Part shown: piece by piece, positions 46,176 through 56,170 of the stretch | How the letters are laid out: the number at the start of each line of letters is the position of its first letter | Numbering within the stretch: position 1 is the first letter of the stretch | Assembly (NCBI GenBank): GCA_044370415.1 | Contig: JBILVO010000006.1 | Coordinates: 1-63,733 of the forward strand | Direction: 5' to 3' | Source of the DNA: CAMCQY01 sp044370415 | GTDB lineage: Bacteria; Planctomycetota; Planctomycetia; Pirellulales; UBA1268 | Length of the DNA: 63,733 nt | Program-made: the position numbers and the translations under genes | Notes under the pieces: generated by a model | The model's database searches: none | Told to the model about the DNA's origin: nothing | Seen by the model: the letters and a program-made list of their open reading frames with translations, nothing else

Positions 46176-47261
46176 ATGAAACAAAAGACACTGCTCGTGA
46201 CCGGATCTTCCGGCCTGATAGGCAGCGAGGTGGCCACCCACTTCGACGCCCTCGGCTGGCACGTCCATGGAGTCGACAACAACCAACGGGCCGTGTTTTT
46301 CGGGCCATCGGGCGACACCCGCTGGAACCAGCAGCGGCTGTCCGCGTCACTGCGTTCCTTCACGCACCACGAGCTCGACATCCGCGACCGCGACGGCGTG
46401 CTGCGGCTGATCGACGAAGTCCGCCCCGACGCCATCGTGCACACCGCGGCCCAGCCATCGCACGACCGCGCCGCGGCCATCCCCTTCGACGACTTCGACA
46501 CCAACGCCGTCGGCACGCTCAACCTGCTGGAATCCGCCAGACGGTTTGCAGCAGGCGCCCCGTTCGTGCACATGAGCACCAACAAGGTCTACGGCGACGC
46601 CCCCAACGAGATCCCGCTCGTCGAGCTGCTCACCCGCTGGGAGTACGCCGACGCCTCGTATGAGCACGGCATTCCGGAGACCTTCCGCATCGACGCGAGC
46701 AAGCACTCGCTCTTCGGCGCGTCGAAGGTGGCCGCCGACGTGATGGTGCAGGAATACGGCCGCTACTTCGACATGCCCACATGCTGCCTGCGGGGCGGCT
46801 GCCTCACCGGGCCGGCCCATTCGGGCGTCGAGCTCCACGGGTTCCTGAGCTACCTCGTGAAGTGCAACCTCGAGGGGCGGCGGTACACGGTGTTCGGCTA
46901 CAAGGGGAAGCAGGTCCGCGACAACATCCACGCGGCCGACGTCGCCGCCTTCATCGCCCGGTTCATCGCCGCGCCACGGCCCGCGGCCGTCTACAACATC
47001 GGCGGCGGCAAGGACAACAGCTGCTCGATCCTCGAGGCGTTCGATCTCGTCTCGAGCCGGACCGGCCGTCCCATGGACTGGGTCTACTCCGAGCAGGCGC
47101 GGGCCGGCGACCACATCTGCTACTACTCCGACCTGCGGCGGATGCAGGCCGACTATCCCGGTTGGCGACCGGAGACATCGCTGGTCGAGACGTTCGACCA
47201 GATCGTGGAGGCCCACGCACGTCGCACGGAAGCCCGCACCGCGATCCCCGCATCACCGTGA
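46176..47261 (+). CDS. NAD-dependent epimerase, CDP-tyvelose/paratose 2-epimerase-like
   Basis: The 361-residue SDR protein has LLVTGSSGLIGSEVA, STNKVYGDAPN, LRGGCLTGPAHSGVELHGFL and DNIHAADVAAFI. The pattern resembles CDP-tyvelose 2-epimerases. In place of the usual Tyr-x3-Lys it reads HSLFGASKVAAD, so the catalytic tyrosine is phenylalanine. Relatives of this subfamily may use another residue as base. The likely role is epimerisation of a nucleotide sugar of the surface glycan. It lies 35 bases after rfbB. Confidence 0.82.
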   Translation: MKQKTLLVTGSSGLIGSEVATHFDALGWHVHGVDNNQRAVFFGPSGDTRWNQQRLSASLRSFTHHELDIRDRDGVLRLIDEVRPDAIVHTAAQPSHDRAAAIPFDDFDTNAVGTLNLLESARRFAAGAPFVHMSTNKVYGDAPNEIPLVELLTRWEYADASYEHGIPETFRIDASKHSLFGASKVAADVMVQEYGRYFDMPTCCLRGGCLTGPAHSGVELHGFLSYLVKCNLEGRRYTVFGYKGKQVRDNIHAADVAAFIARFIAAPRPAAVYNIGGGKDNSCSILEAFDLVSSRTGRPMDWVYSEQARAGDHICYYSDLRRMQADYPGWRPETSLVETFDQIVEAHARRTEARTAIPASP

Positions 47262-47322
47262 CGGCGAACGGTCGCGTCCGTTGCCGAAACACGTTTCGCC
47301 CCTCCGCCCTCCTCGCTCAGCC

Positions 47323-48411
47323 ATGGACATTCTGGTCACCGGGGGCTGCGGATTCGTCGGAGCGGCGCTGTGTCGTCGACTGCGCGAGGAATCCGCGGCA
47401 CACGCCGTCACGGCGCTCGACAGCCTGAGGCGACGCGGCTCGGAGACCAACCGTGTCGTGCTGGAAGGCATCGGCGTCCGCTTCGTTCACGGCGACGTGC
47501 GGCTGCCGAGCGATATCGCCGCCGTCGGCCCGTTCGACTGGGTGATCGACGCCGCCGCGGAGCCGAGCGTGCTGGCGGGCACCGCAGCGGCGGGCCGTGG
47601 CGCCAGCCGCAGGCAGCTCGTCGAGCACAATCTCGTCGGCACGATCAACCTGCTCGAGGCAGCGGCTGGATGGAACGCCGGCGTCGTGATTCTGAGCACG
47701 AGCCGCGTCTACTCGATCCCGGCCATGGCAGGGCTTCCCCTCGTCGAGGTTCGCGACGCGGCTGGGGCGCCTGCATATCGGATCGACACGACGAAGCCGT
47801 TGCCACGCGGCGCGCGCGAGCAGGGCCTCGCCGAGGCCTTCGACACGGAAGCGCCCGTGTCGCTCTACGGCGGCACGAAGCTCGCCAGCGAGACACTGGC
47901 GAGGGAATACGCGTTCGCGGCCGGCACGCCGCTGATCATCGACCGCTGCGGCGTGATGGCGGGGGCCGGGCAGTTCGGCAGGGCCGACCAGGGAATCTTC
48001 TCATGGTGGATCCATTCCTGGGCGGCGAGGCGTCCGCTGTCCTACATCGGCTTCGGGGGCCGGGGCCTGCAGGTGCGGGATTGCCTGCATCCGGAGGATC
48101 TGGGCGACCTGCTCGTGCGGCAGATGGCGGCGGCCCGGGCAGGCGCTCCCGAACTCGTGAACGTCTCGGGAGGCAGCGCGTCGGCCACGAGCCTCGCCCA
48201 ACTGTCGGCTTGGTGTGCCGGCCGGTTCGGGCCGCACCCGGTCGGATCGGCGGCCGAAACCCGCCCCTACGACGTGCCCTGGGTGGTCCTCGACCACGGC
48301 TTGGCCTCGGAAAAACATGGCTGGAAACCGGCCCGCGGCCCCGAAGCTATCTTCGAGGAGATCGCCGCGCACGCGGCGCGGCACCCCCACTGGCTCGAAA
48401 CCTGCAGCTGA
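47323..48411 (+). CDS. NAD-dependent epimerase/dehydratase
   Basis: The 362-residue protein is a second extended SDR related to the preceding gene. It has ILVTGGCGFVGAALCRRL, ILSTSRVYSIP, a normal YGGTK version of the Tyr-x3-Lys pair in SLYGGTKLASE, DRCGVMAGAGQFGRADQG and VRDCLHPEDLGDLL. The paired paralogues differ in the catalytic tyrosine, so they may do different steps or act as a heterodimer. Substrate unknown. It is followed one base later by the glycosyltransferase gene. Confidence 0.85.
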   Translation: MDILVTGGCGFVGAALCRRLREESAAHAVTALDSLRRRGSETNRVVLEGIGVRFVHGDVRLPSDIAAVGPFDWVIDAAAEPSVLAGTAAAGRGASRRQLVEHNLVGTINLLEAAAGWNAGVVILSTSRVYSIPAMAGLPLVEVRDAAGAPAYRIDTTKPLPRGAREQGLAEAFDTEAPVSLYGGTKLASETLAREYAFAAGTPLIIDRCGVMAGAGQFGRADQGIFSWWIHSWAARRPLSYIGFGGRGLQVRDCLHPEDLGDLLVRQMAAARAGAPELVNVSGGSASATSLAQLSAWCAGRFGPHPVGSAAETRPYDVPWVVLDHGLASEKHGWKPARGPEAIFEEIAAHAARHPHWLETCS

Positions 48412-48412
48412 C

Positions 48413-49222
48413 ATGACGACGGAAATGCCCCTTGCATCCGGAAGTCCCGACACGGCGCAGCAGCCTCTGCGGCTGCTGTCGGTGGTCATTCCAGCCCGCG
48501 ACGAGGAGGGCTGCATCGCGTCCACCGTGCAGCACCTGCACCTCGAGCTCAAGCTCCACGGTATCCCGCACGAGATCGTGGTGGTGGACGACGGCAGTTC
48601 CGACGCCACCTGGCAGATCCTCCGCGACACGGCCGAGCGGATCGAGGAGCTCGTGCCGGTGAAAAACGCCGCACCGCACGGCTTTGGCCGGGCGCTGCAG
48701 CGGGGGATCGTCGCCGCGTCGGGCGATGCCGTGGTCTTCATGATGGCCGACGAGAGCGACGACTGCCGCGACGTGGTCCGCTACTGGAACGTGCTCAACG
48801 AGGGATACGACTGCGTCTTTGGCAGCCGCTTCATCCGGGGGGGCGGCACGATCGACTACCCGCGGATCAAGCTGGCGCTGAATCGCATGGCCAACGCGTT
48901 CATCCGGCTCATCTTCGGCATCCGGCTCAACGACACGACGAACGCCTTCAAGGCCTACCGGCGTGAGGTGCTCGACGGCTGCATGCCGATCCTCTCGCCG
49001 CACTTCAACATCACCGTCGAACTGCCGCTCAAGGCGATCATCCGCGGCTACTCCTGGGCGGTGATCCCGATCACCTGGCGGAATCGCCGCAGCGGCGTCG
49101 CGAAGCTGAAGATCCGCGAGATGGGCAGCCGCTACTTCTTCATCGTGGCATACGTGTGGCTGGAAAAATATTTCAGCCGCGGAGATTACCGGAAATCCGC
49201 GGCGCGGCATCCGTTGACCTAG
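48413..49222 (+). CDS. family 2 glycosyltransferase
   Basis: The 269-residue GT-A enzyme has LSVVIPARDEEGCIASTV at the start, EIVVVDDGSSDATWQIL with the nucleotide site, MMADESDDCRDV in the DxD position, GSRFIRGGGTIDYPRIK and DTTNAFKAYRREVL. These match the dolichol-phosphate mannosyltransferase-like group (DPM1/ArnC type). No C-terminal membrane helix is seen, so it may load a sugar onto a lipid carrier as a soluble or peripheral enzyme. The ATG follows the previous stop by one base. Confidence 0.88.
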   Translation: MTTEMPLASGSPDTAQQPLRLLSVVIPARDEEGCIASTVQHLHLELKLHGIPHEIVVVDDGSSDATWQILRDTAERIEELVPVKNAAPHGFGRALQRGIVAASGDAVVFMMADESDDCRDVVRYWNVLNEGYDCVFGSRFIRGGGTIDYPRIKLALNRMANAFIRLIFGIRLNDTTNAFKAYRREVLDGCMPILSPHFNITVELPLKAIIRGYSWAVIPITWRNRRSGVAKLKIREMGSRYFFIVAYVWLEKYFSRGDYRKSAARHPLT

Positions 49223-49261
49223 AACGTCCGCCCACTTCACGCCACCGACGCCAGGCCTGCC

Positions 49262-52200
49262 GTGTCCACGAACGACATGTCGACTTCAAGCGAACGGCCC
49301 TCGGCGGCGAATGTCCTCGATTTCAAGAGTTCGCCGCCCTCCTCATTCCCCCGCGCGCATGCGACCGAGACCGCATCACGATCCGGTGACCGATCGACCG
49401 GCCGCACGTGCGTCGTGGTGCTCGGCATGCACCGGTCGGGCACGAGCGCGCTGACGCGCGTCATCAGCCTCCTGGGGGCGTCGCTCCCCAAGAACATGAT
49501 GCCGCCCGCTGCGCAGAACAACGCCCTGGGATTCTGGGAACCTGCGCGGCTCGTCGCCCTCCACAACGAACTGCTGTCTGAGGCCGGCAGTTCGTGGGAC
49601 GACTGGCGCAGGCTCGATCTCGGCGGCCGGCTCCCGGCGGCCCGCCTAGCCCACTACAAGATTGCCATCGCCGGCGAACTGTCGGAGGCATACGACGAGT
49701 CCCCGCTTTTCGTCCTCAAGGACCCGCGCATCTGCCGTTTCTTCCCGCTCTATCGGGAGATCCTGAACGACATGGGCATCGCGGTGCGGATCGTCGTGCC
49801 GCTGCGCGATCCGGCGGCGGTGACCGCGTCGCTACGGGCGCGAGACGGTATTCCCGAGGCCGTTGGCCAGCTCTACTGGCTGCGTCATATGCTGGACGCC
49901 GAAGCGAACACTCGCGGCGTGCAGCGGGCGTTCGTGGCTTACGAGTCGCTGCTGGCTGACTGGAGACGAGCGATCGCTCCGCTCACCTCCGGCCTGGGTG
50001 TCGACTGGCCTCGTGGCCCGGAACAGGCCGCCGGCGACATCCAGGCGTTCATCTCTCCCGAGCACGACCACCACCCGCGCCCGGTGTCTTCGCCATTCGG
50101 CGGCTCCGAGGCCGACTGGACCTCCCGCTGCTACTCGGCCGTCCAAAGGCTGGGGCTCGATGAACCACGGGCGATCACGGAGCTCGACGAACTTCGCGCG
50201 GAGTTCGAGCCGATGGCCGCCGTGTTCGGTCCGACGCTCGAGGCGGAGCGTTCCGGGCGGCACTACGCTCTGGCCGCGGAACGTGCCAGGGTGGACGAGA
50301 TGCTGCAGACGCTCCGCAGCGAGGCCACGTCCGAAACCGAACGCCTCGGCGCGGCATGGCTCGCGGATTGCCGTGCGTCTGACGAGGCGCTGGCGGCGCA
50401 ACGGTCTCAGGCCGCCGAACTGACCGCCCTCCGCGCCGAGGCGGCGACGGCGCGTGACGAGGCGGGGAGATTGTCCGCCACGCTCGCCGAGCAGCGGATC
50501 GCGTCCGACGCAGCATCGGCCGCGGCCCGTGCCGATGCGGAACGGGCACTGGCCGCAGTCCGCGACGAGAACGCCCGGGCCTGTGAGGCGTTTCGCCGGG
50601 AACTTGCCGCGCAGCGTGCGGAGGCTGAGGCTGCAGCTGCTGCTGCAGCCCGGGCGCTGCGCGGGAACGAGTATCGCGTGAACTCCCTGATGCACCAGAC
50701 CGGCAAGCTCCACCGAGAGCTCGCCGCGTTCCCGCGGCTGCGTCGCTGGCTGAACGCCATCCACAACCTGCGCCTGCAGACCGTCGGGCGCAGCATCGTC
50801 CTGCAGCCGACGAACGATCTCTCGGTCGTGGAAGAGGACGCCACGGGCGCGACGTGGCGGATCACGGGCAGCGATCCGTGCTTCGACATGGACTGGGGCG
50901 TCGCTACGCCGCTCCCCCCCGGACACTACCGCCTCACCATCCACGCTGACGGTTCCGGCCGGACCGTCCGCCGTGCGCAGCTCTACATCGACACCGGCTC
51001 CGGCTACACCGAGGCAGAGTCGCTCCACCTGGTCTTCTTCGCCACGGCTGCCGATCGCTGGCACACGACGTTCGTCCTTCCGCGGGGCGCACATGCACTG
51101 CGGCTCGATCCGAGCACGGACTCTCCGACGGTGAGAGTGGGTGCCGTCAGGCTCCGCAGGGTGCCACGTCTGAGTCGGGCTGTGGGCCTGGTGGCGGAGA
51201 TCGTCTCCACGAACCGGCGTCATCCCCTGCGTCTGCTGACCATCCCGCCGACGGCGCTGCTCCGCTTTCTCCGCGGGGGCCGCGAGTCGCTCGTCCGTTT
51301 CCTCCGCGAAGCCGCGGACCGGCCGGCCGCACGGCCCGCGACGTTCTGGGAGGCGCGACCCGTTCGGCTGAAGACGACGGGGGCCCGCCACATGGCCCGC
51401 CGCCCCCCCACGATCGCCGTCCACGCCCACGTGTTTTACGTCGACATGCTCGACGAGGTGGCGGCATGCATCGCCGCCATCCCCCACCCCGCGACCGTGT
51501 GCGTGTCGACGACGACCGCCGACGACGCGGCCGTGACCGCAGCCCGTCTCCGCGCGCTGCCGCACGTCGCGCGGCTCGATGTCCGGGTGGTGCCCAATCG
51601 CGGACGCGATATCGGCCCCATGCTCGTCGACTTCGGCCCCACGCTCGCGGAATCCGACCTGGTCGCCCATCTGCACACGAAACGATCGCCGCACAACCTC
51701 GATCTGCGGGGCTGGCGCACCTACCTCTTCGACGCAGCTTTCGGCTCGCAGGATGTCGTCCGGACGATCCTCGAGCGGTTTGCGACCCGCCGCGACCTGG
51801 GCATGCTGTTCCCGGCCACCTATCTGCCCGTGCGCCCCTTCATGCGGATCGGCGCCAACGGGCCCGCGATCGAAGGCCTGCTCGAACGGCTCGGTGATGC
51901 CCGAGTGACGGCGGCGGTTCGGGACGACTTTTTCCCTGCCGGATCGGTCTTCTGGTGCCGGGGCAGCGTCATCCGCAGGCTCGTCGACCTGGGCCTGACG
52001 ACCGACGACTTCGAACCGGAGGAGGGCCAGGTCGACGGGACGCTCGCGCACGCCCTCGAGCGAATCCTGCCGGCGGTCGCCGCGATCGACGGTCAGGTCG
52101 CCGAGGAGTACGTGCTCGACGACCGCAAGGTCGGCGAAAGCCGGCCCGATCGGATCGCAGACGTCACCGACCACCTCTTCCTCGACCACGACCTCGGCGG

Positions 52201-53245
52201 CGGCACGAAGGTGTTCACGAACCACACCGTGAGGAACCTGCTCGACGCGGGACAGACCGTCCAGCGGATCATCTTCGACGCGCACAACGACCGATACGTC
52301 CTCCAGTCCGCGGATGAGACCGACGGGGCGGTCGTGTGCTTCGACGGCTTGGACGCTGCGCTCACATGGTACCGCGCCCGGCCGGTGCGCCGGATCGTCG
52401 TGAACTCTCTCGTCGGATTTCCCTCGCCCGATGCGTGTGTCGTGTTCGTCGAGAAGCTCAAGCGGATCCATCAGAGCACCGTCTTCTACCACACGCACGA
52501 CTTCTACTCGATCTGTCCGTCCCAGCACCTGCTGGATGGTGACAACCGATATTGCGGCGTGCCGACGGATCTCGCGGTGTGCTCCGCGTGTGCCGCGGCC
52601 AACTCCCACATGTGGCACTTCCGCGGCCGGGATTTCGGCATCGCACGCTGGCGCGAGACCTTTCAGCGGCTGATGGACTCCTGTGACGAGGTGGTTGTCT
52701 TCGACGAGTCGTCGATCGAAATCATGCGGCGTGTTTTTCGCCTTTCCGACGAGCGTCTTCGGGTGAGGCCTCACGATCGCACGGCCGCGCTGAGGCCGGT
52801 CCGCCCCGCGCGCGGCGGGGGGCTGCACATCGGCCTGATCGGGACGCTCAACCACTACAAGGGCGCCGACATCGCGAACACACTCGCCCGCTTCATTGCC
52901 GACCACGGGCTCGGCACACCCCTGACGCTCGTTGGCTCGAGCATCATCCCGTTGGCGGACACCATCACACCACTCGGCCCCTACGAGATTCCCGACCTGC
53001 CGAAGCTCATCGAGTCGCACGGCATCACGGTGTTTTTCATCTGCTCGATCGCCCCGGAGACATTCTGCTACACGCTCGACGAAATCATGGCGATGGAATT
53101 GCCGGTCGTGTCCTTCTCGCTCGGCGCGCAGGGTCGGCGCACTGCCGCATATGCGCACGGCACGACACTTCCACCCAACGCCCCGATCGAATCGGTGTAT
53201 CGGACGATCGTCGCGGCCCACGAACGAGCGCAGGAAGGCCTCTGA
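49262..53245 (+). CDS. sulfotransferase / coiled-coil / RgpF / glycosyltransferase fusion
   Basis: The 1327-residue protein joins several units. Residues about 48-290 form a sulfotransferase with the PAPS loop VVLGMHRSGTSALTRV and VPLRDPAAVTASL. Residues about 325-490 are an Ala/Glu/Arg coiled coil. About 510-620 is a beta-rich region resembling carbohydrate binding. About 713-940 match rhamnan synthesis protein F (RgpF: HAHVFYVDMLDE, NRGRDIGPML, LHTKRSPHN). The end (about 980-1327) is a GT4-like glycosyltransferase with HTHDFYSICPSQHLLDG and a CxxC pair. It may sulfate and elongate the same glycan. GTG at 49262 or ATG at 49277 could be the start. Confidence 0.8.
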   Translation: MSTNDMSTSSERPSAANVLDFKSSPPSSFPRAHATETASRSGDRSTGRTCVVVLGMHRSGTSALTRVISLLGASLPKNMMPPAAQNNALGFWEPARLVALHNELLSEAGSSWDDWRRLDLGGRLPAARLAHYKIAIAGELSEAYDESPLFVLKDPRICRFFPLYREILNDMGIAVRIVVPLRDPAAVTASLRARDGIPEAVGQLYWLRHMLDAEANTRGVQRAFVAYESLLADWRRAIAPLTSGLGVDWPRGPEQAAGDIQAFISPEHDHHPRPVSSPFGGSEADWTSRCYSAVQRLGLDEPRAITELDELRAEFEPMAAVFGPTLEAERSGRHYALAAERARVDEMLQTLRSEATSETERLGAAWLADCRASDEALAAQRSQAAELTALRAEAATARDEAGRLSATLAEQRIASDAASAAARADAERALAAVRDENARACEAFRRELAAQRAEAEAAAAAAARALRGNEYRVNSLMHQTGKLHRELAAFPRLRRWLNAIHNLRLQTVGRSIVLQPTNDLSVVEEDATGATWRITGSDPCFDMDWGVATPLPPGHYRLTIHADGSGRTVRRAQLYIDTGSGYTEAESLHLVFFATAADRWHTTFVLPRGAHALRLDPSTDSPTVRVGAVRLRRVPRLSRAVGLVAEIVSTNRRHPLRLLTIPPTALLRFLRGGRESLVRFLREAADRPAARPATFWEARPVRLKTTGARHMARRPPTIAVHAHVFYVDMLDEVAACIAAIPHPATVCVSTTTADDAAVTAARLRALPHVARLDVRVVPNRGRDIGPMLVDFGPTLAESDLVAHLHTKRSPHNLDLRGWRTYLFDAAFGSQDVVRTILERFATRRDLGMLFPATYLPVRPFMRIGANGPAIEGLLERLGDARVTAAVRDDFFPAGSVFWCRGSVIRRLVDLGLTTDDFEPEEGQVDGTLAHALERILPAVAAIDGQVAEEYVLDDRKVGESRPDRIADVTDHLFLDHDLGGGTKVFTNHTVRNLLDAGQTVQRIIFDAHNDRYVLQSADETDGAVVCFDGLDAALTWYRARPVRRIVVNSLVGFPSPDACVVFVEKLKRIHQSTVFYHTHDFYSICPSQHLLDGDNRYCGVPTDLAVCSACAAANSHMWHFRGRDFGIARWRETFQRLMDSCDEVVVFDESSIEIMRRVFRLSDERLRVRPHDRTAALRPVRPARGGGLHIGLIGTLNHYKGADIANTLARFIADHGLGTPLTLVGSSIIPLADTITPLGPYEIPDLPKLIESHGITVFFICSIAPETFCYTLDEIMAMELPVVSFSLGAQGRRTAAYAHGTTLPPNAPIESVYRTIVAAHERAQEGL

Positions 53246-53246
53246 G

Positions 53247-56138
53247 ATGCTCGTCTACACGTCGGTCACCCGCAGTTACCTTCCCAAAGCCCGGGTGCTG
53301 GCCGAGTCGCTGAAGCGGCTGCATCCGGAGTGGAGCTTCGCGGTCCTGCTTTCGGACGTCCTTCCTGATGAGTGGGATCCGGCCGCGTGGCCGTTCGACC
53401 ACGTCGTTCTCCTTCCGGAACTGGGAATCCCTGACTGGAAAAGCTGGGCGTTCGGCCACACTGTCGTCGAACTGTGCACGGCAGTGAAGGGCCGGGGAGC
53501 GCTCGTGCTGATCGATCGGGTGCGGCCTGACAAGATCATGTATCTCGACCCTGACATCCAAGTCTATGCGAGCCTGCAGCCGCTGAGCGACCTGCTGGAC
53601 AGCCACGACATCCTGCTGACGCCGCACCTTCTCGATCCCGAGACGACTCCAGGAGCCATCGTCGACAACGAGTTGTGCACGCTCAGGCACGGCACCTACA
53701 ACCTCGGCTTCTACGCGGCGACCACGGCGGGCCAGGGACTGGCTTTCATCGAATGGTGGGCCGACCGCCTGTCGACGCACTGCATCAGCGACATTCCCGG
53801 CGGGGTTTTCACGGATCAGCGCTGGTGCGACCTGGCGCCATGCTACTTCGACACGCTGCACATAGTCCGCGACCGGGGCTGCAACGTCGCCACGTGGAAC
53901 GTGGCGCATCGTCGCATCAGCAGGACTCCGGCGGGCGACTGGATGGCCGGCGACGTCCCGCTGCGGTTCTACCACTTCACGGGCTACGACAGTGGCGACG
54001 GCATCGGCATGCTCGAGCGCTACGCGTCCGACCAGCCGGCCGCCTTCCGGCTGTGGGACGACTATCGCACGAGCCTGCTCGAGGCCGGCCAGGGGCAGGA
54101 CCGCTTCAAGGCCTGGGAATACTCACACTTCTCCAACGGGGCGCCCATCACCGCAGGCATGCGCCGCTTGTACAGGGCGCGGCGGGATCTGCAGGAGGCG
54201 TTCCCGGACCCTTATCGCGTCGAGGGACTCCACTGTTACTACGAGTGGTGGCAGGCCGAAGTGCGTGCCGGCCGCATCGACGCCACCAACCAGCCGTCGG
54301 ATTCGACTCAGCACGTTCACGGACCGCTGGTGCGGAGCTCCGTCGCGCTGTTTCGGTCGACGCTCGGTCGGATGCGCCGCGCATCGTCGCCGAGTGAATT
54401 GCGGGCAAACGCCCTCCGCCTCGCTGCACCATGCATCTCGCTTGTGATCGCCGTCGCAGTGGTGTTGCTCGCGATCTACGGAGTTGCCAGACACTTCACG
54501 ACGGTTCCGTCGTGGGACATGTGGGACGGCGGCGTGCGCTTCTTCCTGAACAGCGGCGATCCTGCAGCGTGGTGGAAGCCGCACAACGAGCATCGGATCG
54601 TACTCGCCAAGGCGTTGTTTTGGCTCGATTATCGGCTGTGGGGAGGCACCGGAGCGCCTCTGGTCGCACTCAACTATGCGATGCTCGGGGTCTTCGCGTT
54701 GACCTGGCTGGCACTGCTGCGCAGCTCCCCAGGGCTCCACCCGTCGCGCCGTGCGTTTTTCGGAGCCGCGCTCGTCGCCTGGTCGTTCCAGTGGATGCAG
54801 TGCGGCAACCTGATCCTGCCGTTTCAAGTGCAGTTCTTCCTCGCATATCTCGTTCCGCTGCTCTCGTTCCTCGCCATCGGAGTGAGTGCAGACAGGAGAA
54901 GCGACGCTCTCTTCCTGGCCTCCGTCATCGGCGGAGTGCTGAGCCTCGGAACGATGGCCAACGGCGTTCTCGTCCTGCCCATGCTGGCGGTCATGGCCGC
55001 ACTGCTGGGCTATTCCCGCATGCGTGTCGTGTGCCTGACAGCTCTGTCCTGCTGCGCATGGGCGCTGTATTTCTGGAAGATAAAGGCGGGTGGCGCGATC
55101 ACTGGCACACCGGCGGTGATCAGGACCCTAGACCAAGCCTGGTCGCTCGCAGGCTACGTGTTCCTGTTCCTGGGCTCTCCCATCTACCACTTGGCGGGAG
55201 GCGGCAGTGTGGGCACGGCTCTGGGCATCGCCGCTGGCGTGGTCGCCTGCGCGATCACGATCTGGCTTGCCCGGCCCCTGCTGACCTCCCGCAACGCGGC
55301 ACGCGGCATCGACACGGCGATCGTCGCCTTCGCGGTCTATGTCATCGCTTCGGCAGCCGCCACCGCCTACGGCCGCCACGACCGTTTCGGGCTGGAGCAG
55401 GCGGCGACGTTCCGATACACGACCCCTGCCGTCATGCTGTGGGCGGCGCTGTTGTGCGGATCGCTGAGATCACATCACGCCGCCGCATTGCGACAGGGCA
55501 GGATGGCGATCGTGCTCGTGCTGGCCGTCGAGTGCATCGTGCTGAATCGACAATGGGACGCCGTGCGGTGGCCGAATGGCAACGCATTCGAGAGCCGGGT
55601 CGGCGGACTCGCCCTGGGTTTGGGTGCCCATGACGACGAGGCGATAGCGCCCCTTCATCCCAGACCCGAGCAGCTGAATGACGTTGCCACTGCCGCACGC
55701 CAGGCCGGCGTGTCGATCTTTCGATACCCACCGTTCAATGTCCTTGCCGAGATCGATGGGAACATGATCACGAGACCGGACGTCCTTCCGTGCAAGGGGA
55801 ACATCGACCGCATCGAGGAGCGACAGTCCGACGATCGCTTCACACGCATCGACGGCTGGGCGATACCGCCCTGCAGCGAGCACCCCTCCTGGGGTCGAAT
55901 CGTCGATTCCGACGGCCGGGTCGTCGGTGCGGTGGTGTGTGGTCGCGTGCGCACCGACGTCGAGGCTGTCTACGGCGAGAAGGGGCGGCACGCGGGCTTT
56001 AGCGGGTACATGCTCGCGGGCACGCGGCCCTTTTCCGTGATTCTGATGGGACAGGCGCCGCTCGGTCGCCTCGACGTTCCTCACGTTGGCGCGACTGCTG
56101 CGGAGCATGGCCCCGCGACCGACACCTCGTCGCCGTGA
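53247..56138 (+). CDS. GT8-like glycosyltransferase fused to a multipass membrane protein
   Basis: The 963-residue protein begins with a glycosyltransferase of about 370 residues: TSVTRSYLPKARVLAESLKR, DKIMYLDPDIQVY as the DxD motif, GTYNLGFYA and FYHFTGYDSGDG. A multipass region follows from about 395 to 770, with some ten helices such as CISLVIAVAVVLLAIYGVA and LLCGSLRSHH near its end. It resembles GT-C or polymer-handling proteins of unassigned family. A soluble C-terminal domain of about 150 residues ends the protein. The ATG follows the previous stop by one base. Codon use is less GC-biased than in flanking genes. Confidence 0.75.
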   Translation: MLVYTSVTRSYLPKARVLAESLKRLHPEWSFAVLLSDVLPDEWDPAAWPFDHVVLLPELGIPDWKSWAFGHTVVELCTAVKGRGALVLIDRVRPDKIMYLDPDIQVYASLQPLSDLLDSHDILLTPHLLDPETTPGAIVDNELCTLRHGTYNLGFYAATTAGQGLAFIEWWADRLSTHCISDIPGGVFTDQRWCDLAPCYFDTLHIVRDRGCNVATWNVAHRRISRTPAGDWMAGDVPLRFYHFTGYDSGDGIGMLERYASDQPAAFRLWDDYRTSLLEAGQGQDRFKAWEYSHFSNGAPITAGMRRLYRARRDLQEAFPDPYRVEGLHCYYEWWQAEVRAGRIDATNQPSDSTQHVHGPLVRSSVALFRSTLGRMRRASSPSELRANALRLAAPCISLVIAVAVVLLAIYGVARHFTTVPSWDMWDGGVRFFLNSGDPAAWWKPHNEHRIVLAKALFWLDYRLWGGTGAPLVALNYAMLGVFALTWLALLRSSPGLHPSRRAFFGAALVAWSFQWMQCGNLILPFQVQFFLAYLVPLLSFLAIGVSADRRSDALFLASVIGGVLSLGTMANGVLVLPMLAVMAALLGYSRMRVVCLTALSCCAWALYFWKIKAGGAITGTPAVIRTLDQAWSLAGYVFLFLGSPIYHLAGGGSVGTALGIAAGVVACAITIWLARPLLTSRNAARGIDTAIVAFAVYVIASAAATAYGRHDRFGLEQAATFRYTTPAVMLWAALLCGSLRSHHAAALRQGRMAIVLVLAVECIVLNRQWDAVRWPNGNAFESRVGGLALGLGAHDDEAIAPLHPRPEQLNDVATAARQAGVSIFRYPPFNVLAEIDGNMITRPDVLPCKGNIDRIEERQSDDRFTRIDGWAIPPCSEHPSWGRIVDSDGRVVGAVVCGRVRTDVEAVYGEKGRHAGFSGYMLAGTRPFSVILMGQAPLGRLDVPHVGATAAEHGPATDTSSP

Positions 56139-56170
56139 CCGAGCGAGTTCCCGCGCGCAGCGGCCGGTCG

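Noticed and set aside
49832..53221. Minus-strand open frame of over 1100 codons opposite the sulfotransferase fusion
   Set aside because: The composition (runs of Arg, Val, His, Asp) is that of an antisense frame. The plus strand has recognised domains over its whole length.
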